Position numbers and translations under genes: made by a program. From an uncultured Bacilli bacterium (GTDB lineage: Bacteria; Bacillota_I; Bacilli_A; RF39; UBA660), in contig CAKPBJ010000007.1 of assembly GCA_934140575.1 (NCBI GenBank), positions 1-52,502 on the forward strand: a stretch of DNA of 52,502 nt, given 5' to 3'. Under the pieces are notes generated by a model. That model worked only from the letters and a program-made list of their open reading frames with translations. It did not search any database and was not told the origin of the DNA. Positions 32,834 through 41,471 of this stretch are shown one piece after another (positions within the stretch are counted from its first letter, which is position 1; each line of letters starts with the position of its first letter).

Positions 32834-33847
32834 TTATGAATTAGTTGAACTTGTAGAGCTTTTAGCTTGTTTCATTAAGTTATTCATATAGTCTTCATAT
32901 GCTTTCTTTAATGTATCGTCGTTCCACTTAATTCCATTTTCATTTCTTATATCCATTAATGTTTCATAATAAAGTGTTTTACTATTATTAAGTTTTTGTT
33001 CAGTAAGTTTATCAATAATATCTGATTTTACTTTTTTAAGTTTAGGTTTATCTTTTTCTCCAGTTTTTAAAATAATATGGTAACCATAAGTTGTTTTTAC
33101 TGGTTCTTTTGTATATTCATCTTTATTTAATTTTTTTACTGCATTAGAGAATTCTTCAGTCATATCATCTAAATCGAAATAACCTAAATCTCCACCATTA
33201 GATGCAGTTGCATCATCAGTTGAATATTTCTTAGCTAACTCTTTAAAGTCAGCTCCTTCGTTTAATTGTTTAATAATTTTTTCTGCTTTTTTCTTTGCTT
33301 TATTTTCAGCTTTAGTTTTTTCTTCATCAGTTGCCTTATCTTTAACTTTTGAAGATATTAAAATGTGGCTTGCTTTTACTTGACCATATATGTTTTCATT
33401 GTAATATTTTTGGATTTCATCATCTTTAATATTTTTCTTTATATAGTCATTTACGGCAAGATTTCTCTTATATTCTAGTCTTAATGAATCTTCTAATTCA
33501 CTTTCTGATTCTACTCCGAAGTAGCTTCGAAGTACATTTTTATATGTTGATTCATCTTTACCATAATATTGTTTAATTTGATTAATTTGTTTTTTTACTG
33601 CTTCATCTTCTTCATCAGATTTTTTGTATTTTTTTTCAAAAATGCTTTTATCAATCATGTTAACTAATTTTGAAATATTATCAGTTTTTATTTCATCATA
33701 ATATTCTGATGCGGTAAATTTTCCACTATCAACTGAAACTGCTACTTTAGCTCCATTTTTTAAATCTGTTTCTTTTCCACATCCTGTAGTTATAAAGGCT
33801 ACTATTAGAAGTAAACTTAGAAACAATAATGTTTTTTTCTTTTTCAT
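32834..33847 (-). CDS. prsA: PrsA-like foldase lipoprotein (parvulin PPIase)
   Basis: PrsA helps exported proteins, including PBPs, fold outside the membrane. The 337-residue product has a lipoprotein signal peptide (KKKKTLLFLSLLLIVAFIT, then TGC with the lipid-anchored Cys). A SurA-like N-terminal domain comes next, then a parvulin domain with VKASHILI, DFKELAKKYSTD, GGDLGYF and TTYGYHIILK, and a C-terminal helix. The start at 33847 has GGGAGG upstream on the minus strand. PrsA and PrtM/SurA-like variants cannot be told apart by eye. Confidence 0.88.
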   Translation of the reverse strand: MKKKKTLLFLSLLLIVAFITTGCGKETDLKNGAKVAVSVDSGKFTASEYYDEIKTDNISKLVNMIDKSIFEKKYKKSDEEDEAVKKQINQIKQYYGKDESTYKNVLRSYFGVESESELEDSLRLEYKRNLAVNDYIKKNIKDDEIQKYYNENIYGQVKASHILISSKVKDKATDEEKTKAENKAKKKAEKIIKQLNEGADFKELAKKYSTDDATASNGGDLGYFDLDDMTEEFSNAVKKLNKDEYTKEPVKTTYGYHIILKTGEKDKPKLKKVKSDIIDKLTEQKLNNSKTLYYETLMDIRNENGIKWNDDTLKKAYEDYMNNLMKQAKSSTSSTNS

Positions 33848-33869
33848 AATTTTCCTCCCGTACATATAA

Positions 33870-33898
33870 ATAATAACAAAATTTGTTTTTTTGTGCAA
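33870..33898 (-). promoter_or_regulatory. prsA promoter
   Basis: On the minus strand TTGCAC, a 17-base spacer and TATTAT, about 22 bases before the start codon. Confidence 0.6.
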
Positions 33899-33975
33899 TA
33901 AATATGGGCATAATAAGAACATATTTTAATCTTTGTAATAGAATATCATGAAAGCAATAAAAAGGAGGAAAAAAT

Positions 33976-34062
33976 ATGACTAATTGTGGTTCAACTAGCG
34001 GATCTGCTATCATTCTTGTTTTGTTTATACTTTTAATCATTATTTTAGGTGCTTATATTTAA
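33976..34062 (+). CDS. YjcZ-type miniature membrane protein (sporulation-associated family)
   Basis: This 28-residue peptide follows AAAGGAGG. A short Cys/Gly/Ser head is followed by IILVLFILLIIILGAYI, the hallmark of YjcZ-type proteins (FALIVVLFILLIIVG in Bacillus as I recall). These are tiny membrane proteins found in spore formers. CATATTTTA at 33920-33928 resembles a SigE/SigK -10, but no clear -35 is seen. It is paired with a second similar gene 13 bases downstream. Confidence 0.75.
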   Translation: MTNCGSTSGSAIILVLFILLIIILGAYI

Positions 34063-34075
34063 GGAGGTGTAAGTA

Positions 34076-34201
34076 ATGGCTTGTCAAAATAGTGGAGTTA
34101 CAACAAGTGGTTGTAATACTGGTAAAGGTAATGGTTACTTAATAATAATTATTTTATATATATTATTAGCAATCATCCTTGGTGGTACATTATTATATTA
34201 A
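34076..34201 (+). CDS. Second YjcZ-like miniature membrane protein
   Basis: This 41-residue peptide follows AAGGAGGTG. A Cys/Gly/Asn-rich head (ACQNSGVTTSGCNTGKGNG) precedes one membrane helix (YLIIIILYILLAIILGGTLLY). It shares the architecture of the preceding gene and is clearly co-transcribed with it. Probably spore-coat or membrane associated; this is inferred from the family. Confidence 0.65.
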   Translation: MACQNSGVTTSGCNTGKGNGYLIIIILYILLAIILGGTLLY

Positions 34202-34203
34202 AA

Positions 34204-34232
34204 AATACCAAGAGAGGCTCTTGGTATTATTT
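34204..34232. terminator. Bidirectional terminator after the YjcZ-like pair
   Basis: AATACCAAGAG and CTCTTGGTATT form a perfect 11-bp stem with an AGG loop. The minus-strand gene at 34227 ends within it. Confidence 0.85.
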
Positions 34233-34979
34233 GTATTCATAGGTAATATTTGAGTTTTTTAAAATATCTGATTGTTGTTTTGTTAATATGCTATATATTA
34301 TTTGGGAAGAGTATGGATTATTTACAAAGTCACTTGTAATATTAGAAATAATTAATGAAGTTGTAATATCTTTATTGTTTATAAGAGTAAATTTATATGA
34401 TTTTGGAGTTATATTAAGTTTATTGTTTTTATCGATATATTTAATTATTTCATTTGTTATTGTTTGATAGTCCCAGTTGTTTACTTCTATCTCTTTTTCT
34501 AATGTATAGAATTTTATTGATAATAAATCATCTTCATTTATTATTATTTCTTTTAGTTTTGAGTTGAAATCATTTAAATTTTTATCTATTTTTACTGTGT
34601 ATTCTTCATTTGTTTGTTCTTTTATTTTTTTATTTAAATTATTTTGTAAGTGGTTTATTAATGATTTACCTTGAAGATAATCTTCTTTATATGTGTCTTT
34701 TATGTTTCCTTTTTTATATATTATATAGAAATATAAATTTTTGTTTTCTTTTGATGTTATTTTCATTTTATATTCTGCATTTTTGTAGTTAATATTACTT
34801 TGGTTTATGGAATTTTTTATATCTGAATAGTTTTCTTCTATATATGTATTTATCTTTTCTTTTATTTTTGTTGAGAAAAGGGCTCCTCCTTTTTCATTCA
34901 TAATAATTAGTCCGAATGATACAAAGACTATTAAAAAAAATATTGCTCTTCCATAAATTAAACTGTTTTTTGTATTCAT
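34227..34979 (-). CDS. Uncharacterised membrane-anchored protein
   Basis: This 250-residue protein has one N-terminal transmembrane helix (about 11-30) and an extracytoplasmic domain of mixed alpha/beta composition rich in Asn, Lys and Ile, without Cys. The ATG at 34979 is chosen because GGTGATAAG precedes it; an upstream in-frame ATG lacks a ribosome-binding site. Its stop lies within the shared terminator with the YjcZ-like genes. I do not recognise the family. Confidence 0.7.
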   Translation of the reverse strand: MNTKNSLIYGRAIFFLIVFVSFGLIIMNEKGGALFSTKIKEKINTYIEENYSDIKNSINQSNINYKNAEYKMKITSKENKNLYFYIIYKKGNIKDTYKEDYLQGKSLINHLQNNLNKKIKEQTNEEYTVKIDKNLNDFNSKLKEIIINEDDLLSIKFYTLEKEIEVNNWDYQTITNEIIKYIDKNNKLNITPKSYKFTLINNKDITTSLIISNITSDFVNNPYSSQIIYSILTKQQSDILKNSNITYEYK

Positions 34980-35116
34980 CTTATCACCAATATAATTGTA
35001 CATGATATTTTTTATACAAGCAAATAAAAAATATCTATATTTGTGTATTGTTTTGGGTTCCTTTTTGTGATATATTTAATAGTAGATTAGAATAGAATAA
35101 TTAGGTGGTGTTTGTC

Positions 35117-36919
35117 ATGAAGATTCAAGTAGGGCAAGTAAAGTATAAGGGTAGAGATGACTATAGAGTAGTTTATGGCACTACTGATGATGGTAGGCTT
35201 TATTATTTTTTAGATGATGTTGTTTTAGAAAATGGTGGACGTATTGCATCTACGGAGTTAGTAGAAGCAATTGATAATAGTGTTAAACCTAGTCATGTCG
35301 GAGTTGTTAATAATGAAGGTAGAGAAATAATTCCATGTAATAATAAAAATGTTAAACTTATTACTAATGGAATTTTACTTGTCGAACTTTCTGAACCACG
35401 AAGCGAAAATGTAAAAAATACAAATATACTTAGAAATGATCCTGCGGCTGCTACTAAATTAGTTTCTACTCCTGCTGCTATAAAAAGTAAAATTGGTTCA
35501 GTTATGAGTAAAGAAGGTAGATATGTATTCAATGATTTATTTTCTGAAGCTTATATTTGTGATTTAGAGGCTAATGTATTAGTAGATGGATTATATAGTT
35601 TTGTTGCAGTTGATCCAACTAATCAAAAAATATATTTAAGTAAAAATGATGTAAATGATAATGTTATTGAATATTCTATTCTTCCACCACAAGTTCAAAA
35701 TGATGTTACTCCAGGTACTGATTCAAATGATATTGATGTAACTGAAGTTGCTGTTCCACAGGATACGGTTGAGGATGCATTAAATTCTTCTGAAACTTCA
35801 AATAATTTAAATAATGTTTCAGATAATGAAATGCCTAATGTTTCTTCATTGACTGATGAAGCTAGTGATACTCAAGAAGAAATTGTTGAGAATGGTGATA
35901 AAACTAATGATGATAGTCAAGAAATTACTATTCCTCAAGTTAATACAGTAGAGGAAAGCGATTCTTCTGTTGAAGATGAAGTTCAATCTTCAGATAGTTT
36001 ATATGCTCAGGAAGAGGCTAATAACGTTCCTACAAATGAACAGGTTAATGTAGAGGAAGATAGTTCTGTAATTCCTAGTGTAAATGATACAGCTATTGAT
36101 ACTGAAAACAATGAAGATACTAATACAGAAGCAGTTGTTGATAATGAAGAAAGTAATGACAGTGAGGATTCTTCAAAGGAAGTTATAGAAGAATCACCTG
36201 TAGAAAATCAGGCTAATGTGGTTGAACAGGAAGACAATATTCAACCTGAGGACTTTGAATTTAATAATGAAGAAACAGATGATAAAGTATCAGTAAATGA
36301 TGATAATGAAAAAAATAAATTAGAAGAAATGTATGATGAATCAGATTCAGAAATGGTAGATACACCAAATTATAGTTTTGATGAGTTTAATGAGTCAGAG
36401 TTAGATGGAATGTTAGATGATGATGTTTTTGTAGATAGTGAAATAAAACCAGATAAGATAGATACAATGGATGATTTTGATATTAATGATATTAATATTA
36501 ATAATTCTAAACCTGATAATCTTATTGAAGATGTTGCTCAATCTTTTAAGGAGTTAATGAAGAGTAATAGGGAACAACGTATTGTTATTGCTAAGTATAA
36601 AGAAAAGATAAAAAAGCTTACAATGACTTTAAATATGGTAAATGAAAAGAAAAAAGCACAGGCAGAATCATTTAAAGAATTATCTAAACATTATAGAGAA
36701 CTAGAAAATGATTATACAAGATGTACTACTAAGGTTCAGTTACTTGAGAGTAAAGTTGCAGACCAGGAGAGAATCATAAATTCACAAGAGAGAGAACTTA
36801 CAAGTATAAGGCCTCAACTAGCTGGAAAAGAAGAATTAGCAAAATTAGTTACTGATGCAAGAGCCTTATTAAATTCGGATTCTATAGATGATGATTATTA
36901 TTACAGACAAGTATCATAA
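35117..36919 (+). CDS. Large acidic protein with N-terminal beta domain and C-terminal coiled coil
   Basis: This 600-residue protein has no signal peptide or membrane segment. Residues 1-195 look like two or three beta-rich repeats (VGQVKYKGRDDYRVVYGTTD begins the first). Residues 200-450 are disordered and extremely Asp/Glu/Asn/Ser-rich. Residues 460-580 form a coiled coil (SFKELMKSNREQRIVIAKY is its start). AGGTGGTG precedes the ATG at 35117. It is monocistronic with a strong terminator. The three-part design suggests a cytoplasmic scaffold or filament-associated protein, but the function is unknown. Confidence 0.7.
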   Translation: MKIQVGQVKYKGRDDYRVVYGTTDDGRLYYFLDDVVLENGGRIASTELVEAIDNSVKPSHVGVVNNEGREIIPCNNKNVKLITNGILLVELSEPRSENVKNTNILRNDPAAATKLVSTPAAIKSKIGSVMSKEGRYVFNDLFSEAYICDLEANVLVDGLYSFVAVDPTNQKIYLSKNDVNDNVIEYSILPPQVQNDVTPGTDSNDIDVTEVAVPQDTVEDALNSSETSNNLNNVSDNEMPNVSSLTDEASDTQEEIVENGDKTNDDSQEITIPQVNTVEESDSSVEDEVQSSDSLYAQEEANNVPTNEQVNVEEDSSVIPSVNDTAIDTENNEDTNTEAVVDNEESNDSEDSSKEVIEESPVENQANVVEQEDNIQPEDFEFNNEETDDKVSVNDDNEKNKLEEMYDESDSEMVDTPNYSFDEFNESELDGMLDDDVFVDSEIKPDKIDTMDDFDINDININNSKPDNLIEDVAQSFKELMKSNREQRIVIAKYKEKIKKLTMTLNMVNEKKKAQAESFKELSKHYRELENDYTRCTTKVQLLESKVADQERIINSQERELTSIRPQLAGKEELAKLVTDARALLNSDSIDDDYYYRQVS

Positions 36920-36928
36920 TGTATTTAG

Positions 36929-36958
36929 TCAACTACTAATGTGTAGTTGATTTTTTTT
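36929..36958 (+). terminator. Terminator after the acidic coiled-coil gene
   Basis: TCAACTAC and GTAGTTGA pair around a 6-base loop and are followed by eight T residues. Confidence 0.85.
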
Positions 36959-37072
36959 GATAATATTTAATTTTTATGATAAAATAGGTATGATTTCCTA
37001 GGGGAGTGGTTAAATATTATGATTTAATATAATTTTTTTGAATAGAATATTTATAGTAATGGAGGTGTAAAT

Positions 37073-38266
37073 ATGAACAGAAGTGATTTTCCTATGCTTA
37101 ATTCTGATATTGTTTATTTTGATAATGGGGCTACTACTTTAAAACCTATGTGTGTTATTGATGCTATGAATGATTATATGATGAATCATACTTCTAATAT
37201 ACATAGGGGTGATTATAATTCTGCTATTAAGACTAATGAATTATATGATGACGTTAGGTCTATTGTTAGTGATTTTGTTAATTGTAGTGAAAATGAGGTT
37301 ATATACACTAGTGGAGCTACTATGTCTTTAAATATGGTTGTTTTTGGATATATGAAGAGTCATTTAAAAAAGGGTGATGAGGTTTTATTAAATAAGGCTG
37401 AACATGCTTCTAATATATTACCTTGGATAATACTTAGTAAACAGATTGGTATTGTTATTAAATATGTTCCTTTAAACGATAATTATGAACTTACTTTAGA
37501 TAATATAAAGAAATGTGTTACAGATAAAACTCGTGTTATTAGTCTTGCACATGTTTCTAATGTTATTGGAGATGTTAGAGATGTTTATTCGATTGGTAAG
37601 TTTTGTCATGAAAATAACATTTTATTTAATGTGGATGGGGCTCAAAGTGTTCCTCATATGAAAGTCGATTTTAATGAATGTTATATGGATTTTCTTAGTT
37701 TTTCTGGACATAAGATGTGTGGACCAACTGGGGTTGGAATTTTAGTTGGAAGATATGAATTACTTGAAGAAATGAATCCGCTTATGTATGGTGGTGGGAT
37801 GAATAGTTTCTTTGAGGATGATGGAAGCTATGAACTTAAGAGTATACCTACAAGATTTGAGGCTGGTACTCCAGCTATTGCAGAGGTAATTGGATTGGGT
37901 GAAGCTATTAAGTATTTAATGAATATTGGTATGGATAATATTCATAAGTATGAAGTAGAATTAAAAAAATATTTGTTAGATAGTATTAAGGATATACCTA
38001 ATTTGATTATATATAATAAAAATAGCAATAGTGGTATTTTGGCATTGAATTTAGATGGCGTTTTTGCTCAGGATTCTTCAATATATTTAAACAGTTATAA
38101 TATTTGTGTAAGAGCTGGAAATCACTGTGCTAAAGAATTGAAGGATGAAATTAATATAAAAAATACTGTAAGAGTTAGTATGTATTTTTATAATAATCAT
38201 GAAGATATTGATAAATTAGTAAGTGCTTTAAAAAATAGTGAAGATATTTTTAGAATAGTGTTATAG
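37073..38266 (+). CDS. sufS: Cysteine desulfurase SufS
   Basis: SufS is a PLP enzyme that takes sulfur from cysteine for Fe-S cluster assembly. The 397-residue product has YFDNGATTLKP, EHASNILPW, DGAQSVPH, and the PLP-binding Lys in SFSGHKMCGPTG. The active-site Cys lies in RAGNHCAKEL. AATGGAGGTG precedes the start. sufU follows 9 bases later, the usual SufS-SufU sulfur-transfer pair of Firmicutes. The scaffold genes sufCDB are not in this window. Confidence 0.95.
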   Translation: MNRSDFPMLNSDIVYFDNGATTLKPMCVIDAMNDYMMNHTSNIHRGDYNSAIKTNELYDDVRSIVSDFVNCSENEVIYTSGATMSLNMVVFGYMKSHLKKGDEVLLNKAEHASNILPWIILSKQIGIVIKYVPLNDNYELTLDNIKKCVTDKTRVISLAHVSNVIGDVRDVYSIGKFCHENNILFNVDGAQSVPHMKVDFNECYMDFLSFSGHKMCGPTGVGILVGRYELLEEMNPLMYGGGMNSFFEDDGSYELKSIPTRFEAGTPAIAEVIGLGEAIKYLMNIGMDNIHKYEVELKKYLLDSIKDIPNLIIYNKNSNSGILALNLDGVFAQDSSIYLNSYNICVRAGNHCAKELKDEINIKNTVRVSMYFYNNHEDIDKLVSALKNSEDIFRIVL

Positions 38267-38275
38267 GAGTATTTT

Positions 38276-38701
38276 ATGGATAGTGATTTAAGAAGAGAAA
38301 TAATTTTAGATAATTATCAAGAACCAATGAATAAGGGCTTGATTGATAATGACAATTATGTTAAGACAAGGTCTAGTAGTGAGAGTTGCATTGATGATTT
38401 GTCTTTTATGATGTTAATTGATGATGATATTATTAAAGATATTAGATTTGATGGTGAAGCTTGTGCTATTAGTACTTCTGCTACTTCTATAATGATTAGA
38501 AGTCTTATTGGAAAGAGTGTAAAAGAAGCTAGGAAGATACTTACTAATTATGTAAATATGATTAATGAAAAAGAATATGATGAGGATTTGCTTGGTGAAT
38601 TAGTGGTTTATGATGAAATTTGTAAACAACCTAATAGAAAGAATTGTGCTTTACTACCAAGTGGAGCAATAGAAAAAATGTTGGGAGAATTAAATAAATA
38701 A
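38276..38701 (+). CDS. sufU: SufU-type sulfur acceptor for SufS
   Basis: SufU is a zinc-containing sulfurtransferase that accepts persulfide from SufS. The 141-residue product has the three expected Cys: SESCIDD, GEACAISTS and RKNCALLP. The Asp next to the first Cys is conserved. Ribosome-binding site AGGAG. It is coupled to sufS upstream and overlaps the next gene by one base (TAATG). Confidence 0.93.
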   Translation: MDSDLRREIILDNYQEPMNKGLIDNDNYVKTRSSSESCIDDLSFMMLIDDDIIKDIRFDGEACAISTSATSIMIRSLIGKSVKEARKILTNYVNMINEKEYDEDLLGELVVYDEICKQPNRKNCALLPSGAIEKMLGELNK

Positions 38702-39219
38702 TGAAAATTGATACAAAAAAATTAAAATTAGCTGAATTACAATATTACGATAAGGTGCACGGTGAGGAGGTTTCAGATATTCAAGCATATGCTTTTTTAG
38801 TAGAGCTTAATGGTGACTATGTAAATTTCTTTAATCCGTTTGGTGATGAAAAATTACAAGTTTTTAAAAGAACAATTTATCCAAATGTAACCAGAGATGG
38901 TGAAGAATATGGAACTAAAATAAAGAAGGTATCATCTGGAGATGTTTTTGATGGACCTTGTTATATAATTGAAAAAATTGATGTTACTAAAATGCTTGGA
39001 ACTGATGAAATATCAGATGAAGAACTTGGAGAATATGTTTGTAAGTCATCTAAATTCTTTATTGATAGAATTGAACTATTAAAGAAAAGAAAGGCTAATT
39101 CTGTAAGACAAAGAATTTTTACTAATAAAAAGATAGAAGAAGATTTACAGAAAATGGAAAAAATTAATGAATTTTTTGATTCACATAAAAAAAATCAAAA
39201 AATATATAAAATAGGGTAA
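38701..39219 (+). CDS. Uncharacterised protein coupled to sufU
   Basis: This 172-residue soluble protein starts in a TAATG overlap with sufU. The N-terminal half is probably beta-rich (YAFLVELNGDYVNFFNPFGD). The C-terminal 50 residues form a basic helix (KKRKANSVRQRIFTNKKIEED). There is no Cys cluster and no family I recognise; Fe-S involvement is suggested only by the operon. Confidence 0.7.
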   Translation: MKIDTKKLKLAELQYYDKVHGEEVSDIQAYAFLVELNGDYVNFFNPFGDEKLQVFKRTIYPNVTRDGEEYGTKIKKVSSGDVFDGPCYIIEKIDVTKMLGTDEISDEELGEYVCKSSKFFIDRIELLKKRKANSVRQRIFTNKKIEEDLQKMEKINEFFDSHKKNQKIYKIG

Positions 39220-39251
39220 ACTTTTTAATTACTATAGTTTATACGGTTGAA

Positions 39252-39288
39252 AAGAGAATTTTTGCTAAGGAAATTTTCTTTTTTTGTT
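39252..39288 (+). terminator. Terminator after the suf operon
   Basis: AAGAGAATTT and AAATTTTCTT pair (one G-U) and are followed by a T run. Confidence 0.7.
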
Positions 39289-39322
39289 TTGGAATGGTAC
39301 TTGAATTTGGTAATTTGGCGAT

Positions 39323-39351
39323 TTGTATATATTTTTGTTTTCAATTATAGT
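39323..39351 (+). promoter_or_regulatory. ssb promoter
   Basis: TTGTAT, a 17-base spacer and TATAGT lie 20 bases before the start. ATTTGGTAATTTGG sits just upstream of the -35; similar words precede hup and recA. Confidence 0.5.
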
Positions 39352-39371
39352 GTTGGTGAAGGAGGTGATTT

Positions 39372-39704
39372 ATGTTAAATCAGGTGGTTTTGGTTGGAAG
39401 ATTAACTAGGGATGTTATTGTAAATAAATCTGATAAAGGTATTAAAGTTGCTACTGTTTCATTAGCTATTCCTAGAAGCTTTAAAAATGCTGATGGTGTT
39501 TATGATACTGATTTTGTTGACTGTGTTGCTTTTGATAATGTAGCAGCTAATACTAGTGAATATTGCAGTAAAGGAGATATCGTTGGAATTAAAGGAAGAA
39601 TTCAATCAAGAGTTATTGAAAATGATGATAAAAAAGAATATGCAACTGATATAGTATGTGAAAAAATTACTTTTTTATCAAGTCATGTGAAAGATAATAA
39701 ATAG
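39372..39704 (+). CDS. ssb: Single-stranded DNA-binding protein (short SsbB-like form)
   Basis: This 110-residue OB-fold protein has the SSB core NQVVLVGRLTRDV, followed by TVSLAIPRSF, TDFVDCVAFDNVA and the KGDIVGIKGRIQSR strand. It ends soon after the OB fold, without the disordered linker and acidic DxDxPF tip of full-length SSB, like Bacillus SsbB. Such short forms usually act in competence or as a second SSB, so a full-length ssb should exist elsewhere. GAAGGAGGTG precedes the start. It is monocistronic. Confidence 0.92.
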   Translation: MLNQVVLVGRLTRDVIVNKSDKGIKVATVSLAIPRSFKNADGVYDTDFVDCVAFDNVAANTSEYCSKGDIVGIKGRIQSRVIENDDKKEYATDIVCEKITFLSSHVKDNK

Positions 39705-39709
39705 ATATA

Positions 39710-39740
39710 ACAACTGATTTTGGTCAGTTGTTTTTCTTTT
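39710..39740 (+). terminator. Terminator after ssb
   Basis: ACAACTGA and TCAGTTGT pair around a 6-base loop, followed by TTTTCTTTTT. Confidence 0.8.
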
Positions 39741-39782
39741 TGTTTATGTTTATGTTATAATACTTTTAGAATAGGTGGTTTA

Positions 39783-40187
39783 ATGATAGAAGTTAGAGAA
39801 TACATGGATAAAGATTTAGATAATGTAAATAATATATTAAGAGAGGCATTTAACGTTACTAAGAAGAATTTTAAACATAATAATATATGTGAAGTTGTTG
39901 GATTATATAATGGTAATGTATGTGGATATTTATTGCTTACTAAGGTTTTTAATCCAATAAAAGATAAATATTATTGTTTAGTAGATTATGTATGTGTATC
40001 TTCTAAATATAGAGGTTTAGGTATTAGTGATAAGATGATGGATTATGCTTATTTATTTGCTAAGAGTAATGATTGTTTGTATTTACAACTTACTTGTAGT
40101 TTTTATAGGACTTCTGCTCATAAGTTATATGAAAGATGTGGGTATGTAAAGAGAGAGTCTGATATATATAGGAAGGTGTTAGTGTGA
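39783..40187 (+). CDS. GNAT-family acetyltransferase
   Basis: This 134-residue protein has the GNAT fold: an N-terminal IEVREYMDKDLDNV, then the acetyl-CoA loop YVCVSSKYRGLGISDKMM. The C-terminal AHKLYERCGYVKRESDIY is typical. The substrate cannot be read from sequence. The ATG at 39783 follows ATAGGTGG. Its TGA overlaps the GTG start of the phosphorylase gene (GTGA), so the two are co-translated. Confidence 0.88.
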   Translation: MIEVREYMDKDLDNVNNILREAFNVTKKNFKHNNICEVVGLYNGNVCGYLLLTKVFNPIKDKYYCLVDYVCVSSKYRGLGISDKMMDYAYLFAKSNDCLYLQLTCSFYRTSAHKLYERCGYVKRESDIYRKVLV

Positions 40188-41410
40188 TATTAGATATTAT
40201 TAATAAGAAGAGATTAGGTAAAGAATTAAGTTATAGTGAATTAGATTATTTTTTTAATGGATATTTAGATGGAAAGATTGCTGATTATCAAATGTCTAGT
40301 TTACTTATGGCTATTTGTATTAATGGTATGAGTGATGAAGAAATATTTGCTCTTACTAAGATATTTATTGATAGTGGGGATGTTTTAGATTTTAGTGATA
40401 TTCCTGGTATTAAGGTTGATAAACATTCAACTGGTGGTATTGGTGATAAGACTACTTTAGTTATTGCACCTATTGTTGCATCTTGTGGTGTACCAGTAAT
40501 TAAAATGAGTGGTAGAGGGCTTGGATATACTGGTGGTACAATTGATAAGTTAGAAAGTATTCCTGGATATCGAATTGATTTAAGTGATGATGAACTTATT
40601 AAACAAGTTCATGATATAGGTATTGTTGTTACTGGGCAAACTGGAGATTTAGTTCCAATGGATAAAGTTATTTATGCTTTACGTGATGTTACTGCTACTG
40701 TTTCTTCTATTCCTTTAATTGCTTCTAGTATTATGAGTAAGAAGATTGCTGGTGGTGCTGATAAGATATTAATTGATATAAAAGTTGGAGATGGAGCTCT
40801 TTTGGGAACTAAAGAAGAAGCTAAGAAATTAGCAACAATTATGAAAAAAATTGGTAAAGTTTATAATAGAGAAGTTCAATGTGTTGTTAGTGATATGAAT
40901 ATTCCTCTTGGTACATCTATTGGAAATAGTTTGGAAGTATTAGAAGCAATAGATGTTTTATATGGAAAGGAAGATAACAATAACTTTGTTGATTTATGTA
41001 TAGAACTTGCAACTGATATGGTAAGTATGGGAAAAGAAATTACTAGAGAAGAGGCAGGAGTTTTAGTTAGAGAATCTTTAAAGAGTGGAGCTGCTTATAA
41101 TAAATTTTTAGACCTTGTTAAAAAGCAAGGTGGAGATCTTTCTAAATTAAAAGTAAGTAATAATAAATGTGTTATAAAATCTCCAAATAGTGGAACTATT
41201 AAGAAAATAGATGCTTTGGAAGTTGGAAAATTATCTCTTGCTCTTGGTTCAGGAAAAGTTTCTATTAAGGATAAAATTGACTATACTGTTGGTGTTAAAT
41301 TAAAGAAGTTAGTTGGAGATTCTGTTAAAAAAGGTGATGTCTTAGCAGAACTTTATTATAATAAGAAAATGCCTGATTTTGATGTTGACAAGATTTTTAA
41401 GATAAATTAA
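40184..41410 (+). CDS. pdp: Pyrimidine-nucleoside (thymidine) phosphorylase
   Basis: This salvage enzyme cleaves uridine/thymidine with phosphate to base and (deoxy)ribose-1-phosphate. The 408-residue product carries DKHSTGGIGDKTTL, the family signature SGRGLGYTGGTIDKLE, and LIASSIMSKKIAGGAD. It starts at GTG with GGAAGGTG upstream, overlapping the preceding stop. It is slightly shorter than typical (about 430), mainly at the C-terminal end. Pdp versus DeoA substrate range is not resolvable here. Confidence 0.94.
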   Translation: MILDIINKKRLGKELSYSELDYFFNGYLDGKIADYQMSSLLMAICINGMSDEEIFALTKIFIDSGDVLDFSDIPGIKVDKHSTGGIGDKTTLVIAPIVASCGVPVIKMSGRGLGYTGGTIDKLESIPGYRIDLSDDELIKQVHDIGIVVTGQTGDLVPMDKVIYALRDVTATVSSIPLIASSIMSKKIAGGADKILIDIKVGDGALLGTKEEAKKLATIMKKIGKVYNREVQCVVSDMNIPLGTSIGNSLEVLEAIDVLYGKEDNNNFVDLCIELATDMVSMGKEITREEAGVLVRESLKSGAAYNKFLDLVKKQGGDLSKLKVSNNKCVIKSPNSGTIKKIDALEVGKLSLALGSGKVSIKDKIDYTVGVKLKKLVGDSVKKGDVLAELYYNKKMPDFDVDKIFKIN

Positions 41411-41471
41411 AAAAAAGGTTTGAAATTATTTAGATTATGTTATAATAATGATATAAAGGTAGGGTGAATTT

